Both the position numbers and the translations under genes were made by a program. 64,000 nt of DNA, taken from NCBI RefSeq assembly GCF_014926385.1, contig NZ_CP053291.1, positions 1,364,001 to 1,428,000 on the forward strand, written 5' to 3'. Shown here one piece after another: positions 42,742 through 52,253 of the stretch (position 1 is its first letter; the number at the start of each line of letters is the position of its first letter). A model generated the notes under the pieces. The model saw nothing but the letters and a program-made list of their open reading frames with translations. It had not been told where the DNA came from and did no database searches. The DNA comes from Trueperella pecoris (GTDB taxonomy: Bacteria > Actinomycetota > Actinomycetes > Actinomycetales > Actinomycetaceae).

Positions 42742-45419
42742 CTTTGAACCGCGCGCTCGACGCCCTCGAGGACGAGCACGGCCTTACCCCCTCCCCCGAG
42801 GCTATTCATGATGCCTTCACCGCGGCCTTCGAGGCCTCGGGCAAGACGATGTACCCCCATCAGGCCGAGGCGCTGATCAACATCGTCGCTGGCGACCACG
42901 TGATCGTCGCCACCCCGACCGGCTCAGGAAAGTCCCTCATCGCTGCGCAGGCGCTCTTTACGGGCTTGGCGACCGGCCGCACGTCGTATTACACAGCCCC
43001 GCTCAAGGCGCTGGTGTCGGAGAAGTTCTTTGACCTCATATCCGAATTCGGCGCGCATAACGTCGGCATGATCACGGGGGATTCGTCGATTAACCCCGGA
43101 GCTCCGATCATTTGTGCGACCGCCGAGATCTTGGCCAATCTTGCGCTGCGCGAGGGTGAGGAGGCGGACGTCGGCGTCGTCGTCATGGATGAGTTTCATT
43201 TCTATGGCGATCCGCAACGTGGCTGGGCGTGGCAGGTTCCGCTCCTCGAGCTGCCTCAGGCCCAGCACATTCTCCTGTCCGCGACGCTAGGCGATACGTC
43301 TTTCTTTGTTGAGGACCTGCAGCGCCGCACGGGTCGCACGGTTTCGGTCGTCGACGACGCCGTCCGCCCGGTTCCTCTGCACTTCACCTATTCGACCGAG
43401 CCGGTCGGTGAAGTCATCCAGGAGCTGGTGGCGACGCATATGGCGCCGGTCTATGTGGTCCATTTTTCTCAGCGTGAGGCGGTGGCGCAGGCTACGGGTC
43501 TGTTGTCGATGTCGTTGATCAGTAATGACCAGCGCGAACGGATCAGGGCAGCTCTCGGCAGTTTTTCATTCAGCCCGGGATTCGGCCAAACCCTGTCGAA
43601 GCTCCTTCGGGCAGGCATCGGCGTCCATCACGCAGGCCTCCTCCCCCGCTATCGGCGCCTGGTCGAGCGTTTGACTCAGGCGGGCCTCCTGGCGGTTGTC
43701 TGTGGCACGGATACCCTCGGCGTGGGAATCAACGTTCCGATTCGAACCGTGCTCATCACCTCGCTGACCAAGTTCGACGGCGCCCGCATGCGCGTTTTGG
43801 GTGCGCGTGAGTTCCACCAAATCGCCGGGCGGGCGGGGCGAGCGGGCTACGACACGGTGGGTTACGTCGTCGTACAGGCCCCGGAGTATGAGATTGAGAA
43901 TGCTCGCCGGCTGCGCAAGGCTGGTGACGATCCGCTACGCATCAAGCGCGTGCAGAAGGTCAAGCCGCCTGAGGGCGAAATTTCATGGTCGGAGAAGACC
44001 TTCGACAGGCTCAAGAGTGCCGAGCCTGAAAAGCTCACCAGTCGGTTCCGTGTTGACCACTCGTTGATTCTTAATTTGCTTCAGCGCCGCGATCCAGTCC
44101 CTGCGATCGTCAAGATTCTCACGGACAATCATGAGCCCCACAGCGGACGCAATCGGTTCGTTCGCCGCGCACTGGACATCTATTCTTCCCTGCGCACGGC
44201 CGAGGTCATCACGCATGAGAATCGTCAGTGGCGCAGCGATCACCCAGGCCACTCCCCGATCCACTTTGCCAAGGACGTCCCGGACGACTTTGCGCTGAAT
44301 TCCCCGTTGGCGCCCTTCGCGTTAGCGGCGCTGGATCTGCTCGATCCTGACGACGCCGACTACGCGCTCGACGTCGTCTCGGTCGTTGAGGCGGTACAAG
44401 AAAATCCCACCCAGGTGCTCATCGCGCAGCGCAAGGCGGCTCGCGGGGCGCTGATCGGCAAGCTCAAGGCCGAGGGCGTGGACTACAACGAGCGGATGGC
44501 GCTGGCCGACGAGGTGACCTGGCCACGGCCGCTTGCCGACCTGCTTGAACCCGCCCTGGAGATGTATGCCAAGGCCAACCCGTGGGTGGCCGGACATGAG
44601 CTCGAGCCGAAGTCGATTGTGCGGCACATGATTGAAGAGGCGATGACCTTCTCCGAGCTCATTTCGCGCTACGACCTGGCACGTTCCGAGGGTGTCGTCC
44701 TGCGATACCTGACCGACACCTACCGTGCGTTGCGTCAAACCGTTCCTCACGATTATCGCACCGACGAGGTCGAAGAGATTATCGGCTGGCTCGGGCGGCT
44801 CGTCCGCTCGATCGATTCCTCCCTCCTCGATGAGTGGGAGGCTCTCGCGGACGGTCGCCTCACGCTTGACGAACTCACGATGCTGTCCGACGAGGACGCC
44901 ACCACCGGTGAGGAGGCCGCCTTCGGCGCCGACGCCGAAGGCAACGTGGCCGTCAGCCGCAACAAGCACGCGCTGCGCACTTCGATCCGCAACGCGATGT
45001 TCCGCCGTATCGAGGCGCTCGATCGTGACGACTACGACCTGCTCGAGAGGCTCGACGGCGCCGCCGGTTGGGACGCGGATCGGTGGGCCGATGCGATGGA
45101 TCCCTACTGGAACGTCTACGCACGCCTGGGCACGTCAACCAATTCGCGTTCGGATCGTTTCTTCTCCGTCCTCGAGGACCCGTCCTTCGCCGACCTGCTG
45201 CAGGCAGGGGTTGACGACGAGACGGCGTCGGCGTGGCTGGAGAGCCACAAACCTGGCAGACTGTGGCTCGTCATTCAGATACTTGATGACGAGGGCTCGA
45301 CCGACCCCGAGGGAGATGGCCCCGACATGACGTGGGCGATGTGGGCCGTGGCGGACCTCGACGCCTCCGACGAGGCCGGCGAACTCGTCTTACACATGGT
45401 TAACATGGGCGAACGCTAA
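42738..45419 (+). CDS. DEAD/DEAH-box helicase with DUF3516, 893 aa
   Basis: Superfamily 2 ATP-dependent nucleic-acid helicase of the actinobacterial DUF3516 family (Ski2/MtrA-like core). Motif I VATPTGSGKSLIAAQAL (near residue 55), motif II MDEFH, motif III LLSATLGD, motif V TDTLGVGINVPIRTV, motif VI HQIAGRAGRAGYDT. The C-terminal half (about 430-893) is DUF3516. AGGAG is upstream of the ATG. It probably acts in RNA turnover or ribosome maturation; substrate not established. Coupled to the small membrane protein before it. Confidence 0.93.
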   Translation: MTLNRALDALEDEHGLTPSPEAIHDAFTAAFEASGKTMYPHQAEALINIVAGDHVIVATPTGSGKSLIAAQALFTGLATGRTSYYTAPLKALVSEKFFDLISEFGAHNVGMITGDSSINPGAPIICATAEILANLALREGEEADVGVVVMDEFHFYGDPQRGWAWQVPLLELPQAQHILLSATLGDTSFFVEDLQRRTGRTVSVVDDAVRPVPLHFTYSTEPVGEVIQELVATHMAPVYVVHFSQREAVAQATGLLSMSLISNDQRERIRAALGSFSFSPGFGQTLSKLLRAGIGVHHAGLLPRYRRLVERLTQAGLLAVVCGTDTLGVGINVPIRTVLITSLTKFDGARMRVLGAREFHQIAGRAGRAGYDTVGYVVVQAPEYEIENARRLRKAGDDPLRIKRVQKVKPPEGEISWSEKTFDRLKSAEPEKLTSRFRVDHSLILNLLQRRDPVPAIVKILTDNHEPHSGRNRFVRRALDIYSSLRTAEVITHENRQWRSDHPGHSPIHFAKDVPDDFALNSPLAPFALAALDLLDPDDADYALDVVSVVEAVQENPTQVLIAQRKAARGALIGKLKAEGVDYNERMALADEVTWPRPLADLLEPALEMYAKANPWVAGHELEPKSIVRHMIEEAMTFSELISRYDLARSEGVVLRYLTDTYRALRQTVPHDYRTDEVEEIIGWLGRLVRSIDSSLLDEWEALADGRLTLDELTMLSDEDATTGEEAAFGADAEGNVAVSRNKHALRTSIRNAMFRRIEALDRDDYDLLERLDGAAGWDADRWADAMDPYWNVYARLGTSTNSRSDRFFSVLEDPSFADLLQAGVDDETASAWLESHKPGRLWLVIQILDDEGSTDPEGDGPDMTWAMWAVADLDASDEAGELVLHMVNMGER

Positions 45420-45448
45420 GACCCGCCCCAGATATAGGAAGTCATCCC

Positions 45449-46162
45449 GTGTCCATCACTACCAATATAGCTATGGTTCGCGCCCGCATCGCTCGGGCGG
45501 AGGCCGCCGCCGGGCGAGAACCAGGATCGGTGACGCTCCAGCTTGCGGCGAAGTACCAGCCGCTCGATCGCCTCCACGAGGCGGTGGCCACTGGCTGTAC
45601 CTGTTTCGGCCACAACATCGTTGCGCAACTGGTGAAATCAACGCAGGGTCTGGCCGGAACAGGCGCGCTCACGCACACCGTGATCGGCCCGGTCCAGTCC
45701 AATAAGCTACGTGCGGCCATGGATCATGCCGAACGGATCGACACCGTGGATTCGGTCAAGGAGGCGATACGCATCGCACGCCGCCAGGAGACTCGCATCG
45801 AGGAGGGACTCGCGGACGGCCCCTATCCGATCCTCATTCAGGTCAATTCCGCGCGGGCCGCCACGCAGAGCGGGTGCGCACCCGAGGAGCTCATCGACAT
45901 TGCGGCGGCAATCGCCGAGCTCGATCTCGTCCGCGTCGACGGCCTCATGACCATCGGAGCCAACACGGACGACAAGGGGCTGGTTCGCGCCTCGTTCGGT
46001 CTGACGAGGAGCCTGAGCGAGGAGATGCGAAAGCTCCCCGGGCTCGAGGGCGCCGAGGAGCTTTCGATGGGAATGACGGGCGACATGGAGATCGCCGTCG
46101 CCGAAGGCTCGACCTTGGTGCGGGTGGGCACAGCCGTCTTCGGGGCTCGCCCGCGTCCGTAG
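45449..46162 (+). CDS. YggS/PROSC-family PLP-binding protein, 237 aa
   Basis: Pyridoxal-phosphate homeostasis protein with an alanine-racemase-like TIM barrel; it has no known catalytic role and buffers PLP. GTG start with AGGAAG eight bases upstream. Lysine-bearing strand VTLQLAAKYQP (family LVAVSKT/LAASK), HTVIGPVQSNKLRAA (family HFIGxLQxNK), ILIQVNSA, LMTIGANTDD, LSMGMTGDMEIAVAEGSTLVRVGTAVFG (family SMGMSxDxxxAIxxGxTxVRIGTAIFG). FGHNIVAQL stands where most members have FGENYVQE. It follows the helicase gene by 29 bases. Confidence 0.94.
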   Translation: MSITTNIAMVRARIARAEAAAGREPGSVTLQLAAKYQPLDRLHEAVATGCTCFGHNIVAQLVKSTQGLAGTGALTHTVIGPVQSNKLRAAMDHAERIDTVDSVKEAIRIARRQETRIEEGLADGPYPILIQVNSARAATQSGCAPEELIDIAAAIAELDLVRVDGLMTIGANTDDKGLVRASFGLTRSLSEEMRKLPGLEGAEELSMGMTGDMEIAVAEGSTLVRVGTAVFGARPRP

Positions 46163-46230
46163 CCCACGCCGGCAACCCGCGTACGTAACCCGCGGCGGTG
46201 ACACACCGGCACACGGGCGGCCAGGCAGGC

Positions 46231-47148
46231 TTAGAACGTGTTCAGCCCGTGGGAGCGGAAGATTTCCCGGATGAGCTCAGTGTGCTCCTTGCTGGGTGGC
46301 TCGACGTCTTTGAGCTGGTAGTCCATCCCGAGTGATGCCCATTTGTCACGTGCCATCTGGTGGAAAGGCAGCACCTCGACCCGGCTCAGGGAGGTCCATT
46401 CCTTCATGATTGCTGCCGCGGCTTCGACGTTAGCGACGTCGTCGGTTAGGCCGGGCACGAGAACGAAACGGGCCCATATTTCTTTGTTAGCTGCAGAGAG
46501 CCTGCGTCCGAAGTCAATCGTGGGCTGCAGCGGGCGGCCTGTGGTTCGTTCGTAGTAGTCTGGCAGGCCGGACTTGACATCGAGGAGGAACAGATCGGCG
46601 TCGGCCATCATTTGATCGGTAAGGTTACGCCCGAGGAAACCCGAGGTGTCGATCGCCGTGTGGATACCCATCTCTGTGGCCCCGCGAAGAAGGTTGGCGA
46701 GGAATTTTGGTTGCATGAGCGGCTCGCCTCCAGAGAACGTCACGCCACCATTAGACACGTTAAAGACGGCCTTGTAGCGGCTCATGCGGTCGAGGATCGC
46801 CTCGGCTGTCACTGTGGTACCTTCACGGGCGTGGAGCGTGTCAGGATTGTGGCAGTACAGGCAACGAAGCGGGCAACCGGCAAAGAATACCGTCATGCGA
46901 GTGCCTGGCCCGTCCATGGCCGTCACGAGCTCCCAAGAGTGCAGCGAGCCCACCTCGCCTCTCCGAACGGCCTCGATGTGTTCGTGGCGCGTCATCTGCG
47001 GCGCCTTGGCGATCCCGTCGAGTCCCTTGCCTGCGGCACGAGGAATTTCGTCTTCGAGCGGCTCGGGCGCGTACTCGCCCGTTGAGCCCTCACCTACTTT
47101 AACTTCGTGAACGAGGTACTTTCGTGCATCAAGCTGATGGTCGGCCAT
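46231..47148 (-). CDS. pflA: Pyruvate formate-lyase activating enzyme, 305 aa
   Basis: Radical SAM enzyme that abstracts H from the glycine of the glycyl-radical subunit. Start MADHQLDARKYLVHE with GAGGAG five bases upstream (an upstream ATG is unsupported). Iron-sulfur motif CPLRCLYCHNPD in the form CxxxCxxC, SAM-binding GGVTFSGGEPLMQ. About 60 residues precede the usual PflA start (SLHSWELVTAMDGPGTR); this extension has no recognised motif. Third gene of the pfl operon, after the core and radical subunits, so its target is the separate small protein. Confidence 0.96.
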   Translation of the reverse strand: MADHQLDARKYLVHEVKVGEGSTGEYAPEPLEDEIPRAAGKGLDGIAKAPQMTRHEHIEAVRRGEVGSLHSWELVTAMDGPGTRMTVFFAGCPLRCLYCHNPDTLHAREGTTVTAEAILDRMSRYKAVFNVSNGGVTFSGGEPLMQPKFLANLLRGATEMGIHTAIDTSGFLGRNLTDQMMADADLFLLDVKSGLPDYYERTTGRPLQPTIDFGRRLSAANKEIWARFVLVPGLTDDVANVEAAAAIMKEWTSLSRVEVLPFHQMARDKWASLGMDYQLKDVEPPSKEHTELIREIFRSHGLNTF

Positions 47149-47215
47149 AGGACTCCTCAAATCATCAAATACGGGAAGTAACACTCTTCCCATAGCGTGC
47201 ACTGACATAGTGCAA

Positions 47216-47246
47216 GCCGGGCGCGCGGAGAACCCACGCGCCCGGC
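47216..47246 (-). other. Hairpin between the glycyl-radical subunit gene and pflA
   Basis: GCCGGGCGCG / CGCGCCCGGC stem, 11-base loop. Probably a partial terminator or 3' stabiliser that allows more of the small radical subunit than of PflA. Confidence 0.5.
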
Positions 47247-47261
47247 ATATGCTCAGCGACC

Positions 47262-47510
47262 TTACATCTGGTCGTGGAAGGTACGCGAGAGCACGTCAAG
47301 TTGCTGCTCGCGGGTCAAGCGCACAAAGTTGACCGCGTAGCCCGAGACGCGGACGGTCAGCTGCGGGTACTTCTCGGGGTGCTCCATAGCATCCTCGAGG
47401 GTCTCGCGGTTGAGAACGTTGACGTTGGCGTGGTACAAACCCTGGACGCCACCGTTTTCTTCGCGCTGTGCCTTCATCGACTCAAGACGCTCTTCGTAAG
47501 TCTTAGCCAT
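47262..47510 (-). CDS. Separate glycyl-radical subunit of pyruvate formate-lyase (GrcA-like), 82 aa
   Basis: Start [21 protein letters not shown] with GAAGGAG six bases upstream. The rest matches the last 60 residues of a normal [38 protein letters not shown], with the radical Gly at residue 57. The preceding pflB lacks exactly this part. E. coli GrcA/YfiD (127 residues) can replace an oxygen-damaged PFL C-terminus, but there PflB itself is complete. Here the small protein should be the only source of the radical, so both subunits must assemble for activity. Confidence 0.92.
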   Translation of the reverse strand: MAKTYEERLESMKAQREENGGVQGLYHANVNVLNRETLEDAMEHPEKYPQLTVRVSGYAVNFVRLTREQQLDVLSRTFHDQM

Positions 47511-47565
47511 GACTATCTCCTTCTGGCCGGTTAGGCCCACATATTATCTCTTATCGGGATTGGGC

Positions 47566-49656
47566 TTAGCCCTTGTGCACCATGCCGGCATCCATGATGC
47601 CCACAAGGTTTGTGATCTGCTCGTCACGGTTGCGACCAAGCGAACTCGGAACGATGGTGTTCGTCAAAGAAATGCCATCGAGTGCATCGTTGTAGTCAAG
47701 TTTACCAACCGAAAGCATCGACGCGAGCATCCCGTGCGTGTCTGCGCCGTTTTCAGGGTTGGCACCCGGGGAGAACGGCGTACCCGCGCGGTGCCCCGAG
47801 GGGAAGCTACCAGTGTTCTTGCCATAGACCACGTTGGAGGTAATCGTGAGCACCGACTGGGTAGGAATAGCTCCGCGGTACATCGGGATGGCCTTGATCT
47901 TGCTCATCACGGTGTGGACGATCGTTGCGGCGATCTCGTCGGCGCGGTCGTCGTCGTTACCGTAACGCGGGAAGTCACCCTCGGTCTTGTAGTCAATGAT
48001 CAGGCCGGTTTCGTCGCGGACCGGGTAGACCTTAGCGTACTTGATGGCGGACAGCGAGTCAGCAACGATTGACAGGCCAGCAATGCCGCAACCCATGGTG
48101 CGGATGATGTCCGTGTCGTGCAATGCCATCTCGAGTGCCTCGTAGGCGTACTTGTCGTGGCTCCAGTGGATAATGTTGAGGGCCTCAACGTAGGTCTCGA
48201 CAACCCAGGTGAGCATGTCCTCGTACTTTTCCCAGACCTCATCGAAGTCAAGCGGGCCGTCGCCCTGAATACCTTCGTAGCCTTCAACGACCTGCTTACC
48301 AGTCATTTCGTCGCGGCCGCCGTTGAGGGCGTAGAGGAGGGACTTGGCGGCGTTCACGCGAGCACCGAAGAACTGCATCTGCTTGCCCACGCGCATCGGG
48401 GACACACAGCAGGCGATGGCGGCGTCGTCACCCCAGTGGCCACAAATCTGGCGATCGGCCTCATACTGGATAGAGGAGGTCTCGATGGAGATCTCCGCAC
48501 AGAAACGCTTGTAGCCTTCGGGCAAGCGCTCGGACCAGAAGATCGTGATGTTTGGTTCCGGAGCCGGGCCGAGGTTGACGAGCGTCTGCAGCAGACGGAA
48601 GGACGTCTTGGTCACTAGCGTGCGGCCGTCGTCGCCGAAGCCAGCATCCGACCATGTTGCCCAGTACGGATCGCCGGAGAAGATCTGGTCGTAGGCTTCG
48701 GTGCGCAGGAAGCGGACGATACGAAGCTTGATCACGAGGGAATCGATGATCTCCTGGGCGCCGCGCTCGTCGAGGATGCCGCGGGCGAAGTCACGCTCGA
48801 AGTAGATGTCGAAGAACCCGGAGACTCGGCCGAAGGACATGGCCGCACCGTCCTGGGACTTGATCGCACCAAGGTAGCCAAAGTAGGTCCACTGTACGGC
48901 TTCCTGCGCAGTGTCCGCGGGGCGGGAGATATCGAAGCCGTAGGAGGCCGCCATCTTCTTGAGCTTCTCAAGGGCGTGAATTTGCTCGGCGATCTCTTCC
49001 TGATCACGAGCCCAATCCGGAGAGAATGGCTGATCTGCACGAGCAAGCTTGTCAGCCTTCTTCTCTGCAATCAGGCGGTCGACGCCGTAGAGGGCCACAC
49101 GGCGGTAGTCGCCGATGATGCGGCCTCGGCCGTAAGCGTCGGGCAGGCCGGTGATGATGTGGGACGAACGTGCGGCGCGGATGCGCGGGGTATACACGTC
49201 GAAAACGCCCTGGTTGTGCGTCTTGCGGTAACGGGTGAAGATCTCCTTCACGTCAGGGTTGGCTTCCATCCCAGCCTCGTGAATGGCGGTCTCAACCATG
49301 CGCCAGCCGCCGAAAGGCATCATGGCACGCTTGCACGGGGTGTCAGTCTGAAGGCCGACGATGACGTCGTCGTTGTCAGAGATGTAGCCCGGACCAAAAG
49401 CGTCGATGTCTGCGGGGGTGTCGGTGTCGACGTCGTAGACTCGCTTCTCACGTTCAACGGAGAGGAACTTCTTGTCGAGTTCATCCCACAGGCCGAGGGT
49501 TTTCTCGGTCGGGCCGGATAGGAACTCTTTGTCCCCTTCGTATGGGGTGTAGTTCTGCTGGATGAAGTCGCGCACGTCGATCGTCGACTGCCACACGCCT
49601 TCCTTGAAACCTTGCCACTGCGTCGTGTCGTTGACCGAACCAGCTTCGTTTGTCAC
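47566..49656 (-). CDS. pflB: Pyruvate formate-lyase core lacking the glycyl-radical domain, 696 aa
   Basis: Converts pyruvate and CoA to formate and acetyl-CoA under anoxia. Catalytic Cys416-Cys417 in AIACCVSPM; substrate region FGGWRMVETAIHEAG; DAYGRGRIIGDYRRVALYG. Normal PFL is about 760 residues and ends in the RVSGYAV domain. This protein stops at NLVGIMDAGMVHKG, just before that domain, and the domain is encoded 55 bases further on as its own gene. The stop codon is clear and the next gene has its own ribosome-binding site, so this looks like a true split, not a simple frameshift. Confidence 0.93.
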   Translation of the reverse strand: MTNEAGSVNDTTQWQGFKEGVWQSTIDVRDFIQQNYTPYEGDKEFLSGPTEKTLGLWDELDKKFLSVEREKRVYDVDTDTPADIDAFGPGYISDNDDVIVGLQTDTPCKRAMMPFGGWRMVETAIHEAGMEANPDVKEIFTRYRKTHNQGVFDVYTPRIRAARSSHIITGLPDAYGRGRIIGDYRRVALYGVDRLIAEKKADKLARADQPFSPDWARDQEEIAEQIHALEKLKKMAASYGFDISRPADTAQEAVQWTYFGYLGAIKSQDGAAMSFGRVSGFFDIYFERDFARGILDERGAQEIIDSLVIKLRIVRFLRTEAYDQIFSGDPYWATWSDAGFGDDGRTLVTKTSFRLLQTLVNLGPAPEPNITIFWSERLPEGYKRFCAEISIETSSIQYEADRQICGHWGDDAAIACCVSPMRVGKQMQFFGARVNAAKSLLYALNGGRDEMTGKQVVEGYEGIQGDGPLDFDEVWEKYEDMLTWVVETYVEALNIIHWSHDKYAYEALEMALHDTDIIRTMGCGIAGLSIVADSLSAIKYAKVYPVRDETGLIIDYKTEGDFPRYGNDDDRADEIAATIVHTVMSKIKAIPMYRGAIPTQSVLTITSNVVYGKNTGSFPSGHRAGTPFSPGANPENGADTHGMLASMLSVGKLDYNDALDGISLTNTIVPSSLGRNRDEQITNLVGIMDAGMVHKG

Positions 49657-49910
49657 GCCTGTTTCTCCTTAGGTCGTACCTGTACCACCCAGTCTATGGA
49701 ATTCATCCATTCTCCGCGGCAATGGGGAGCTAACTCACACAGTGCATTTCACTCATATCCGGCGCCCTAGCTCTCAACAAAAAGCACTCGTTTTCACCTT
49801 GGGACGGAAGACCCATGACACGCGCTCTCTCCCGCTAAAACTGCATCACCCCGCTTGTGCCGATGGTCCACGTCATATGAAATGGTCCACCTAAAACAGG
49901 AAGCTAACCA

Positions 49911-51053
49911 TTACGCATCCATGATCTTATAAAGCCACCCGAAGCGATCCTCGCGGTGACCGAGCTGGATCGCCGTGAGTTCCTCATAGATCGCGGAAGT
50001 ACGCTCCCCCAGGGGTACCTCAACATCGAAATCCTCCGACGCCAGGCGCCCGATAGGCGTAACAACAGCAGCCGTACCACAGGCGAACATTTCAGCGACC
50101 TCACCGGAGGCAATCCCCGCAACGACGCCGCGCAGCGATAGCGTTTCTTCGGAAACCTTCACCCCCTCAGATTCGAGGAACTGCAGGATAGACGAGCGCG
50201 TGCCTCCGGGAAGGATGTTGCCGTTCAGCTTCGGGGTCTTGACCGACCCATCGGCCATGACGACGAAAACATTCATGCCACCGAGCTCATCAATATTGGT
50301 GTTGGTCGCGGCATCTAGGAAGAGGACCTCATCGTAACCAGCCTCGTGAGCCTGAACCTTGGGCAGCAGTGAGGCGGCATAATTCCCACCCGTCTTCACC
50401 TCACCCATGCCGCCTGGGCCAGCGCGGTGATAGTCACGGTCAACCCACACGTTGATGGGCTTGAGGCCGTTCGAGAAATAGGCACCTGACGGTGAGGCGA
50501 TAACGAGGTATTCATAGCGTGAGGCCGCACGCACCCCGAGGAATGATTCCGAAGCAAAGATAAAGGGGCGAAGATAGAGCGAACTACCGGGTGTTGAAGG
50601 CACCCAGCGAGCATCGGCGCGCACGAGGTCCACGATTGAGGCCATGAAATCCTTGACCGGGATCTCCGGGATGGCCAGGCGGCGGCATGACATGTTAATT
50701 CGGGCGGCATTGTATGTTGGCCGGAAGGTCCAGATCGAGCCGTCGTCGTGTCGGTAGGCTTTCATCCCTTCGAATACTTCTTGTCCGTAGTGCAGCACGG
50801 ATCCTGCCGGATCGAGGCTGAGTGGACCGTAGGGCTCGATGATCTTTTTGTGCCAGCCTTCTTCGGCACTCCAGGTTGCGTGTGCCATGTAATCGGTAAA
50901 GTCCGTGCCAAAGCCTAGGCGGGAAAATACGCGAGCGTGCTCTTGGTCTGACGTAAGGTTCTCATGGGGTTGGCGGGCAAAGGTGCCGGCCAGCTCATCG
51001 GCGCTGGGTACGGGCTGTGTGGATAATAATTCGAGTTCTGTGGGCTGACGCAT
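49911..51053 (-). CDS. ilvE: Branched-chain amino-acid aminotransferase, 380 aa
   Basis: PLP (fold IV) enzyme for the last step to Ile, Leu and Val. Start with GGAAGG seven bases upstream. FEGMKAYRHDDGSIWTFRPTYNAARINMSCRRL, Lys-bearing VKTGGNYAASLLPKVQAHEAGYDEVLFLDA, EELGGMNVF-type DELGGMNVF, and SILQFLESEGVKVSEETLSLRG are all characteristic. Typical actinobacterial length. It follows leuB in the same direction with a 27-base gap and belongs with the ilv genes further right. Confidence 0.97.
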   Translation of the reverse strand: MRQPTELELLSTQPVPSADELAGTFARQPHENLTSDQEHARVFSRLGFGTDFTDYMAHATWSAEEGWHKKIIEPYGPLSLDPAGSVLHYGQEVFEGMKAYRHDDGSIWTFRPTYNAARINMSCRRLAIPEIPVKDFMASIVDLVRADARWVPSTPGSSLYLRPFIFASESFLGVRAASRYEYLVIASPSGAYFSNGLKPINVWVDRDYHRAGPGGMGEVKTGGNYAASLLPKVQAHEAGYDEVLFLDAATNTNIDELGGMNVFVVMADGSVKTPKLNGNILPGGTRSSILQFLESEGVKVSEETLSLRGVVAGIASGEVAEMFACGTAAVVTPIGRLASEDFDVEVPLGERTSAIYEELTAIQLGHREDRFGWLYKIMDA

Positions 51054-51080
51054 CTTACTACCTTCCTTTATTTGCCTATT

Positions 51081-52130
51081 CTACTTCTCTAGCAGGCCCA
51101 GGATCGCATCGCCGATCTCGGCGGTTCTTCGTTGCCGAGCAACCGCCGATGTTGAGGCTTGTGCGCGGGTTGCCATGTCGGCGTCGACGGCGTTTCGGAC
51201 TTTCGTTGCGCGATCAGGGAGGCCGAGGAAGTCGAGCATCATAGCGATTGATGAGATGGTTGCCGTGGGGTCGGCGATTCCTTTCCCGGCAATATCGGGG
51301 GCTGAGCCGTGAACGGGTTCGAACATTGACGGGAACGTGCGGTCCGGGTTGATGTTTCCCGACGCCGCTAGGCCGATTCCGCCTGTAATGACGCCGGCCT
51401 CGTCGGTGAGGATGTCGCCGAAGAGGTTGTCGGTGACGATGACGTCGAACCGGCCGGGATCTGTGATGAGGAAGATGGTTGCCGCATCGATATGGAGGTA
51501 CTCGACGCATACGTCCGGGTATTCGTAGGCGACTTCCTCGACTGTGCGGCGCCACAGGTGCCCGGCGTTGACGAGGACGTTGTGTTTATGGACCAGTGTG
51601 AGTTTCTTGCGACGAGTACGTGCTTGTTGGAAGGCAAAGCGGACGACGCGTTCAACTCCGAAGCGCGTGTTGACGGAGACTTCGGTGGCGATTTCTTGGC
51701 TAGTGCCTACACGGACCGCCCCACCGTTGCCGGCGTAGAGGCCTTCGGTTCCTTCACGGACGACGACGAAGTCGATCGCGCCGGGGTTGGCCAGGGGCGT
51801 CGGGACACCCTCGTAATACTTTGAGGGGCGCAGGTTGATGTAGTGGTCGAGTTCGAATCGTAGTTTGAGGAGGAGGCCGCGTTCGAGGGCGCCGGAGGGC
51901 GTGGACGGATCGCCGACTGCGCCGAGGAGGATGGCGTCCTTCTTCTTGATATCCTCTAGTTCAGCATCCGGGAGGATGTCGCCGGTGCGGCGGTATCGCC
52001 CCGAGCCAAGGTCATACGTGGTATGGCGGATGTCTAGGTCTGCGGTGACGGCGTTGAGCACTTTGAGGCCCTCTGCCACAACTTCGGGGCCGATGCCATC
52101 TCCAGGAATCACTGCAAGTTCGATAGTCAT
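51081..52130 (-). CDS. leuB: 3-isopropylmalate dehydrogenase
   Basis: NAD-dependent oxidative decarboxylase of leucine synthesis, about 349 residues. [19 protein letters not shown] at the N-terminus; the RxxxR region [33 protein letters not shown]; metal Asp in [33 protein letters not shown]. Start ATG 52130 has no ribosome-binding site, but TACACT ends six bases before it, so the message may be leaderless; a longer frame to 52175 is possible. Cotranscribed with ilvE. Confidence 0.95.
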   Translation of the reverse strand: MTIELAVIPGDGIGPEVVAEGLKVLNAVTADLDIRHTTYDLGSGRYRRTGDILPDAELEDIKKKDAILLGAVGDPSTPSGALERGLLLKLRFELDHYINLRPSKYYEGVPTPLANPGAIDFVVVREGTEGLYAGNGGAVRVGTSQEIATEVSVNTRFGVERVVRFAFQQARTRRKKLTLVHKHNVLVNAGHLWRRTVEEVAYEYPDVCVEYLHIDAATIFLITDPGRFDVIVTDNLFGDILTDEAGVITGGIGLAASGNINPDRTFPSMFEPVHGSAPDIAGKGIADPTATISSIAMMLDFLGLPDRATKVRNAVDADMATRAQASTSAVARQRRTAEIGDAILGLLEK

Positions 52131-52205
52131 GCCATCAGTGTATGCACTGTCCGCTTTCTGGAATCCGATGTTCATATATCGAAAAAAGGGGCCATGGGTA
52201 TAGCG

Positions 52206-52237
52206 TTGCCGGCGGCGAGTTGTCTCGCCGCCGGCAA
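52206..52237 (-). terminator. Hairpin after the 383-aa surface protein gene
   Basis: TTGCCGGCGGCGAG / CTCGCCGCCGGCAA stem with a 4-base loop. Nearly the same hairpin follows the paralogous surface gene (53693-53724), which supports duplication of the whole unit. Confidence 0.7.
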
Positions 52238-52253
52238 TGGAGGGGATTTAGCG

